Source: Rhynchopus euleeides (Eukaryota > Euglenozoa > Diplonemea > Diplonemida > Diplonemidae). Taken from it: 64,000 nt of DNA. The DNA is taken from the NCBI GenBank assembly GCA_963210315.1, contig OY723313.1:1054001-1118000 (forward strand), read 5' to 3'. Positions 58,311 to 64,000 of the stretch are shown here, in pieces (position 1 is the stretch's first letter; the number at the start of each line of letters is the position of its first letter). A program made the translations under genes and the position numbers. The notes under the pieces are model-generated. The model searched no databases, was not told where the DNA came from, and worked only from the letters and a program-made list of their open reading frames with translations.

Positions 58311-58848
58311 ATGATTCCGTTTCAGACCTGTTCCAATTGTGATCGGAAGAGGCCTGACGGGGCACCACTTACCCCGTGCCCGTGCAAGTATGTTTCATCT
58401 CGGGTCTAGAGTCTAGGCTCAGAAGTGCACACAAGTGAGGAGCATTGAGCCGCCTCACAACACTGGCTGTAAAGTGGCACGGTTTGGCACACAGTGCGGC
58501 ACAGAGCGAGGGCCCCCAGAGGTCTCTGTGTGTTCTGCAATGCTGTTAGAAGAGTCACGGATACTGTGTTTTTTGTGTTTGGGGTGTGCAAGAAGGGTGT
58601 CTGCCACATGTACCCACCCCCCACACCCCTCGCACAGCAACGTTGCGTACTGCTCCCGGCAGTGCCAGATTGACCACACCCCGAAGCACGAGCGGGAGTG
58701 CTCGGTCAGGCATCTTGTCCCTGCCCTGCGGGAGAAGTCGCCCGAGGTTATCGCTCAGATTCTGAGCAGCATTCCCAACCAGCCGCCCGGGCAGGTGCAG
58801 GCGCAGGCGCAGCTGGCTCAGCAGCAGCAGCAACAACAACAACAGCAA

Positions 58849-58888
<40 letters not shown>

Positions 58889-61800
58889 TCACGCTTCAGG
58901 CCGTTCAGGTATGGCTTTTTTTTAAACAAAATTCGTGCGGGATCCGAAGAGGCCGGGTTGGATGGGGGCAAGGGGGAGGGGAGGAGCTGCCCTGTGCCCT
59001 TCAATGCGGCGCCCTCGCGTCTGCCTGTCTGTCGTCATGTTTGTGCCTGTCACCCCGCCACCCCACCCCACCCCACCCCACACCCCCACAAACAGGACAA
59101 GAAAATGCAGCCCCGCCAGGTGCAGGGTGCGGGGAAGCTGTCGGCAGCGGCAACAAGCCTTTTGCAATCAGCAACGAAGGAGCAGCTGCTCTCGTATGCC
59201 TCCATAAAACCTAGGGGTCGTTATTTTTTTTTCCTCTGCACGCATCAGGCCCATGGCGGATCTTCTCGGGGATATTCTTGTCGAATTCAAAAAAAGCCAC
59301 AACCCCAAGCCCTTTCCGCAACTGCGTCTCTCCCCGACAAGCCCGTGGGAAACACAGCCTTTTCTTTCTGTCTGTCCACACTGCAGAGATACATCCCAGT
59401 CTGGTGAAGTAGACACTCCATATCTATGACATTGCATGCACACCACACCCGGACAGGCTGCTCTCCGACATCTGCGTGAACTGCCCAAATGGCGCCGAAG
59501 GGTTGGAGGGCATTGTGCGCCGGATGAAGTCACAGCCGAACCAGGCCATCGGCAACCAGCTGATGCAGGGGGTGTCTGGGATGGGCATGGGTGAGGCCGG
59601 CATGATGTTCCCGCAGCTGGGCGAGCAGATGGGTTCCTTCGACGTATGCGGTGGGTGCGTCACTCGTAAAGGGGGGTGGGGGGGAGGAGGAGGAGGCGGG
59701 GCTCTCCCTTTGTTGTTGGTTTTGGCAATTTTTATTGTAAGTTCGGCGGAGCCAACTCAGGAAACTTTTCACCGGCGGATCCTTGCGAAGACTTCACACG
59801 CCCGGCAGGCTGGTGGGGTGTTCTGCGTTCGAAGAACACAAACTGTCGTTGCTACCTTCTCTCTTGAGATTCACTCGGTTGCATTAGTTTTGTTGCTCCC
59901 CCCCCCCGCTCCCGCAACGGCATACACAGATGCAACAACAGGCAATGCAGCAATTGAGCCATCTACAGCTCCAGCAGCAGCAGCAGCAGCTCCAGAAGCA
60001 GCAGCAGAAAGATCAAAAAACAAAGGTGTGTACTTACCCAACCGGCATGCCGTTGTTCATCTCCAGTTGGGTGTGGGTGGGTCATCGCGCATCATCAGGA
60101 GTGATGACCTACCCACACGGGGCATCCTTTGCGTGTGGGGAGGTGCGCGTGAATTGTTTTTGAAAGCCATAGGGGGTCTTCGCTGGCCGTTATCCTCCGT
60201 CAATCTCCGTCAGTTTTCAGCCAATTCAACAGGGAATTCACCAAAATGCACTGACGGTCACTCCGTAGCGAAGACCCCCATACACTTCTTATCAGCAGCC
60301 ACACCACCACCACCACCCCCCCCTCCATCCTGTTGCAGCTGACGATGGCGCAAGGCTACGCATGGAAAGACGGAAGTATGCCACCACTCCTCTTGTGTTG
60401 TGCGACAGTGTGTCCCATACGCCCCACATCACATGTCCCTGCCGCTTCAACGCCTGCCGCACACACCCGCCACCCCCACTACAGCTCTGCCGAAGAGCCC
60501 TACAAAGGACGGTGTGGACCTGTTGGGCCTGATGGGGCAGGACAAGTCGAAGCTCGACGGAAAGGGCGCTGACCTCCCCGCCTTCTTCACAGGAGTCCCG
60601 GTATGGCAAAGAGCGCCTGCCTGCAGTGTTTTTTTACCACAACAGGGAACCTGTCAGTGTCAAAAAGATAGTAGGCAGCGCTTGGGCAACAAATTCAACC
60701 TCCTCATCAGGCTGCGGAGTTGCTTTTGTTTTGCCCGGATTTGGCGCACAAACAACAGCCTTATCTTTTTTGGTGCCCCTGACGACCCCATATTGCGTAG
60801 TTTGTGCGTAGTGAAAAGGGGGGGGGGGGTCTCATTTTTTGGTCCCCTTTTCCGGCCTCAGCCAGTTCTCTGTCTCTTTGCCGGGTTCCCAAACTCAAGG
60901 AGTTCTTGCTGTTCCGGGGTCAGTGCGGGTGCAGGCGCTTCAGGTGCTGCAGGTTCTTCAGGTTCTTCAGGTGCTGCAGCGCTGGCAGCCTTCGGTGCGG
61001 GTTTCGACGCCGGCTTTGCAGCTGTCTTTCGGGGTGCCCTTTGGCGCGGTGCCTGCTTCAGCTCGTCGGGATGATCCAGCTTCTTCTTCAGTGTCTTGCA
61101 GCTCGTTGCGTGGCGTAGAAATGCATCGGTACTGCTCAATTTTCCGACGTGGCTCGGAATCTTTTTCTTGCAGCTGCAGGTAACGACACCATGCCCAACA
61201 ACAATCCCCAGACCGAAAACCGTTTAAAGGCGACGGCCAGGTCAACTCTGGTAGTGGGTCCATCAGATGACAGCGTCAGATATGTGGCGAGCACGTGGTA
61301 GCGGAGGATCCCGTTCACCCTGTACTGCACCGTAAAGTGCCCAAGCTTGGTAGTGTTTGACGGGTCCGCAAACACTGGTGTGAGGTCGTGAATTAACACA
61401 AGTTCGCCGTTCTCCCGGATGCCCTGCGTCTCCCGTAAAAACAACACATCCCGTAGCAGTAGCGACTGCTGCCACGACATCTCCACCGCATGGCGGGTCA
61501 CCGTCTCGCCCTTGAACTTGGTGATGAGGGTGTGGATGTTAGAGACAGGGGTGTGGCACTGCATGGCGGTGTCGACCCAGTCGCGCACGTCCAGGCGGGA
61601 TGCTGGCACTGTCTCTGCCTTCGCCGGAAGGAACAGCGCCGAGCCCGGGAGCGCGTTCTGCCACAGGCCTTCTGGGAGAGGCCGCATCTCCAATGAATTA
61701 ACGTCACCACCCTTCAGCAGATGCACCTCGAGACAGTCACCCTCCGGTTGCAGCCCCACCTCCTCAAGCAGCGCCAGCAGCTTCTCGTGGGTGACACATC

Positions 61801-62841
61801 CTGCGATGGTCCCCGCGAGGCATCTCAACCCCTCAACAGAGGCAACGATGGTGAAGAGCTGTTCCTCTTCCCCAGACATTGTTGTTCCTAGGTGCAGTGT
61901 GGATGATGGAGTGTGTGTGTAGGTTTTTTTTCGGGGCATCCGGACCATCTCTGCAGCTGTTGTTTCGTAGAAGTGTGTAGGGGGTACTACGCGGCTCCTG
62001 GAGCTCACTTCCTTCCCAGGTGTTTCTGGGCATGGGGCAACCTTGCCCAGGTGTTTCCCCTGTTCTTTCGGACGGTACATAGTGAGTTCTGGCAATATTT
62101 TTTTTTCTCGGTCAGCGCAGTGCCTCCAGTCCTGTCTCAGTAGCCACACAGAAAGGGGGACCAAAAAAAACTGGGGGGGGACCAAAAAGCGAGACCCCCC
62201 CCCCCCCCAGATTGCGTAGTTTGTGCGTAGTGAAAAGGGGGTAAATCAGGGGCACCATTTTTTGTTACATTTTTTTTGGTGCAGAAAGCCAACGTCAAAC
62301 TAAACCATCAAAAAGTGCTTACCCGCCCACCCCTCAGCCTCCCCCCCTGCCACCACCACTGTCACTGCAGGGGCTGCCGACGGGCTCGCTGGAGCCACTT
62401 GAGCCTGAAGGCCAGACAACCTTCCACGAAATGGGGTCGCTCGAAGGCCCCGGTGGCCAATCACTGCCTGCGGGTGCCGCGGGGGCGGCTGTGAAAAAGT
62501 TCGTCGACCACCTCCGGACAGCGGAAATGGAGCTGAGCCAGATTAAGGAATGGACTGAGGCGGATCTCCAGGAGTTTGCACTGATGTTCTTCATGGAGCA
62601 CGACCAGGCTCAGGAGGTATGCATGCCCCGGGGGGTCGAGTGGCGTGGGGGGTGTCCGCAGGGTAGGGCTTTCTTCCCGACATCCTGGTTTTTCTTTGTC
62701 CCGCATGCGCTCAAAGCAATCACGCAGTCAATTTTTATCTATCCCTTCACCCACATCACCCCCGCCCCCCCCGCTGCCTCACAGGTGTGGTCGTGGATCC
62801 AGACAAACAAGGAGGCGTGGTCTGCAGGCAACAGCCGCTGA
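58311..62841 (+). CDS. MYND zinc finger/poly-Gln protein, nine exons
   Basis: Exons by splice-signal and frame analysis: 58311-58387, 58638-58908, 59096-59193, 59457-59643, 59930-60025, 60339-60375, 60485-60600, 62371-62616, 62785-62841. They sum to 1185 bases, an intact frame of 394 codons plus TGA. Exons 1 and 2 join to MIPFQTCSNCDRKRPDG, TPCPCNNVAYCSRQCQIDH and KHERECS, a complete MYND finger, normally a protein-protein interaction module. Then come a helical stretch, a pure/interrupted Gln tract (58822-58887, CAG/CAA), LLSDICVNCPNGAEGLEGIV, a Gly/Met-rich stretch, a second Gln-rich exon (exon 5), and a C-terminal helical region (AVKKFVDHLRTAEMELSQIK, EFALMFFMEHDQAQE). Seven of eight donors are GTATG, one is GTGTG. 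No enzymatic domain is visible; an adaptor role in transcription or chromatin is inferred. Confidence 0.8.
60172..60279. mobile_element. 108-bp MITE-like element in intron 5 of the MYND gene
   Basis: The terminal inverted repeats GGGGGTCTTCGCT (60172-60184) and AGCGAAGACCCCC (60267-60279) are exact reverse complements. ATA lies directly outside on both sides (60169-60171 and 60280-60282), a plausible 3-bp target duplication. The interior also has CCGTCA/TGACGG words. Confidence 0.7.
60792..62241. mobile_element. Gene-bearing insertion in intron 7 bounded by 31-bp direct repeats
   Basis: An identical 31-mer beginning ATTGCGTAGTTTGTGCG and ending AAAAGGGGG occurs at 60792-60822 and 62211-62241. 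Just inside are inverted repeats: a G run followed by TCTCATTTTTTGGTCCCC (60830-60847), and GGACCAAAAAGCGAGA followed by a C run (62179-62210). Just outside, TTTTTTGGTGCCCCTGA (60769-60785) faces TCAGGGGCACCATTTTTT (62246-62263). The structure looks like an insertion with target duplication into an older palindromic element, carrying the minus-strand gene at 61136-61879. Confidence 0.6.
61136..61879 (-). CDS. Unknown protein nested in intron 7 of the MYND gene (opposite strand)
   Basis: From ATG 61879 (MSGEEEQLFTIVASVEGL) the frame stays open for 247 residues to TGA at 61136. It has features of a real gene: sustained GC-rich codon use and amphipathic helices (HEKLLALLEEVGLQPEGDCL, VDTAMQCHTPVSNIHTLITK, LLRDVLFLRETQGIRENGEL). 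The last ~20 codons may instead be intronic. Downstream (61130-60858) another frame encodes a Lys/Ala/Pro-rich tail (KTLKKKLDHPDELKQAP, ALTPEQQELLEFGNPAKR) that looks like the true C-terminus after splicing; I could not place the junction with confidence. No family is recognised. The gene lies inside the repeat-bounded insertion. Confidence 0.6.
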   Translation of the reverse strand: MSGEEEQLFTIVASVEGLRCLAGTIAGCVTHEKLLALLEEVGLQPEGDCLEVHLLKGGDVNSLEMRPLPEGLWQNALPGSALFLPAKAETVPASRLDVRDWVDTAMQCHTPVSNIHTLITKFKGETVTRHAVEMSWQQSLLLRDVLFLRETQGIRENGELVLIHDLTPVFADPSNTTKLGHFTVQYRVNGILRYHVLATYLTLSSDGPTTRVDLAVAFKRFSVWGLLLGMVSLPAAARKRFRATSEN

Positions 62842-63543
62842 GACTGAGTTCCCCTGCCCCTCTCCACCACCACCCCCACCCGGTGGAGGGGGGGGGGGGT
62901 GGGCTTCCCCGGTGTGCTGCAACAGCAGGGGGGGGGAATGGGGTCCCCTGGAGCAATTGCAGGCCAGGACGATAGACATATGTCTCCTTCACCCACCCCC
63001 CCCCCCCCCCCGCCTCGGCCCCCAGCACCCCCACTCACCGCCGCCCGCCGCCACCGATACTGGGGGGATCGGACTCCCCCCCCCCCGCTTTTGAGCCACA
63101 CGGAACCTACAGCGGAACTCGGTTCTCGATCACCGCAGGTGCCCTATCCGTCCTTCTTCCACGCCTCTCTTCGCTTATCCCTTGTGAGCTAGCAAAACCC
63201 CACAGCCGGTGTGCGGGTGTGGGGAAACGCAAGGGTCAAACAATCCACAGTGGAAATGACTGGGGTAGCTGGTGTAGTGAGGGCTGTGGGAATGTGAAGC
63301 CTGAGGGAGGTGTGTAGGGTGTGTGCAGCGTGGTGTGGATGATTCTCCGGATGGTTGGGCTGGAGATGGGGCCGAGAGAAAGTCCCATGTGTTGTCGGGG
63401 GAAAAAAAAACTCGGCAAAAAAAATAGGGGGAGGGGGGGGACGGGGAGGGTGGGGTTAGGAGGGATTTTTCTTCTCCACAAACGTCATTCAATAAAAATG
63501 ACCTCTCCCTCCCCACACACCACCCCTCTGCCGGAATACACAG
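62842..63543. other. Spacer with homopolymer C/G tracts
   Basis: No gene is supported. C or G runs are dense (62890-62900, 62997-63011, 63077-63086). Confidence 0.45.
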
Positions 63544-63900
63544 ATGCAGATGTGACACGTTTGATGGAAATTTCTCTATAAAACCGGAGGTTGTGGGTCT
63601 GCCACACCGACGACCCCCATCCCCCACCCCCAACCCCACCCCGCGCCACCAGCTCACTGTTTTCTGGAGAAGGATGTATCGGGAAGGCTGTTTGCCTTCC
63701 TGCAGAGCCATGCAGAGTGTCCCCTCAACGCCACCCTGCAGAACCAACCCTCCGACCTTCCCTACCGAGCCTCAAAATCGCGACACGCAGCGCGCGGCAC
63801 AACGCGGCTTTCAGAGAGCGTGTCGGGAGGCAACACCAATATTTTACTCGCTTGTGTTTCCTTTGCGGTGCAGAGGCGTTGTGCCCAAAAAAGATCCCGC
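63544..63900 (+). CDS. Possible partial spliced gene at the right edge
   Basis: After an acceptor-like ACACAG (to 63543), frame 63545-63596 reads CRCDTFDGNFSIKPEVV. A 56-bp intron (donor GTCTGC, acceptor CACCAG) would join it to HCFLEKDVSGRLFAFLQSHA and CPLNATLQNQPSDLPYRASK from 63653. The composition is protein-like and the Cys spacing regular, but the splice sites are weaker than in the MYND gene. Neither the start nor the end can be placed inside the window with confidence. Confidence 0.3.
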
Positions 63901-64000
63901 CCTTTTTCGGCATGATCTGCCCGCACAGAAAGAGAAGAAACCGGAGGGTCGTGGGGGGTGCCAGGTGTCTGGTGTGGGGGAGGCATTGGTTGTTTGAAAC

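Noticed and set aside
58435..59214. Reading 58435-59214 as one continuous protein
   Set aside because: The frame runs through two introns; splicing restores a proper MYND finger beginning at 58311, which the unspliced frame destroys.
63321..63581. 86-codon plus-strand frame as a gene
   Set aside because: Most of it is G-run sequence; the last part fits better as an intron end and exon in another frame.
1..64000. tRNA, rRNA or CRISPR features
   Set aside because: I scanned for T-loop-like GTTCGA boxes, conserved rRNA cores and regularly spaced short repeats; candidates such as 42808 and 48539 lack a matching acceptor stem, and no CRISPR-like array occurs.

Overview
This is nuclear DNA of a GC-rich single-celled eukaryote. 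The evidence is spliceosomal introns with a strong GTATG donor and CAG acceptor, secretory signal peptides, MYND, KCTD-type BTB and protein-kinase folds, two non-LTR retrotransposons, and intergenic DNA full of poly-C/poly-G runs and CT microsatellites. I cannot fix the lineage from sequence alone; a protist is clear, and an alveolate-like one is only a guess. Most host genes are single long exons separated by low-complexity spacers.

Layout. 0.2-4.2 kb: a 1353-residue coiled-coil protein. 4.9-14.5 kb: three tandem copies of a secreted glycoprotein gene with their 3' flanks, interrupted by one single-pass membrane protein gene (7.7-8.9 kb). 14.8-18.1 kb: a long low-complexity protein ending in a pseudokinase. 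18.5-26.4 kb (minus strand): LINE-A, a two-ORF non-LTR retrotransposon. 27.7-29.8 kb: a CZIB/UPF0587 homologue without its CXXC pairs, then an unknown protein with an AT-hook-like tail. 29.8-41.5 kb: a gene-poor stretch with an RNase H relic, a small inverted-repeat element and decayed ORFs. 41.5-45.5 kb: an SDR-like epimerase homologue and a KCTD-BTB/B-box protein. 45.5-48.8 kb: no convincing gene, but palindromes, a G-run hairpin and a tandem GC-hairpin repeat. 48.8-52.9 kb (plus strand): LINE-B, an endonuclease/RT/RNase H retrotransposon truncated at its 5' end. 54.1-57.8 kb: a 3.7-kb terminal-inverted-repeat element with a ~610-bp AT-rich palindrome in its left end. 58.3-62.8 kb: a nine-exon MYND-finger/poly-Q gene whose 1.77-kb intron 7 holds an opposite-strand gene inside what looks like a mobile insertion. 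The right edge may start another spliced gene.

Most notable observation. LINE-A and LINE-B look like different retrotransposon types, yet both show the same arrangement. A UGA-C stop is followed in the same frame, with no ATG, by a 2A (StopGo) motif, GDIE(T/Q)NPGP, and then directly by the endonuclease domain. In both, the first in-frame ATG lies inside or beyond the endonuclease start. The sequence therefore suggests that ORF2 is reached by leaky UGA decoding and then released by 2A-mediated peptide-bond skipping. I am not aware of this exact combination being described, though 2A motifs in non-LTR elements are known. Second in interest are the gene nested in an intron between 31-bp direct repeats, and the palindrome-loaded DNA transposon.
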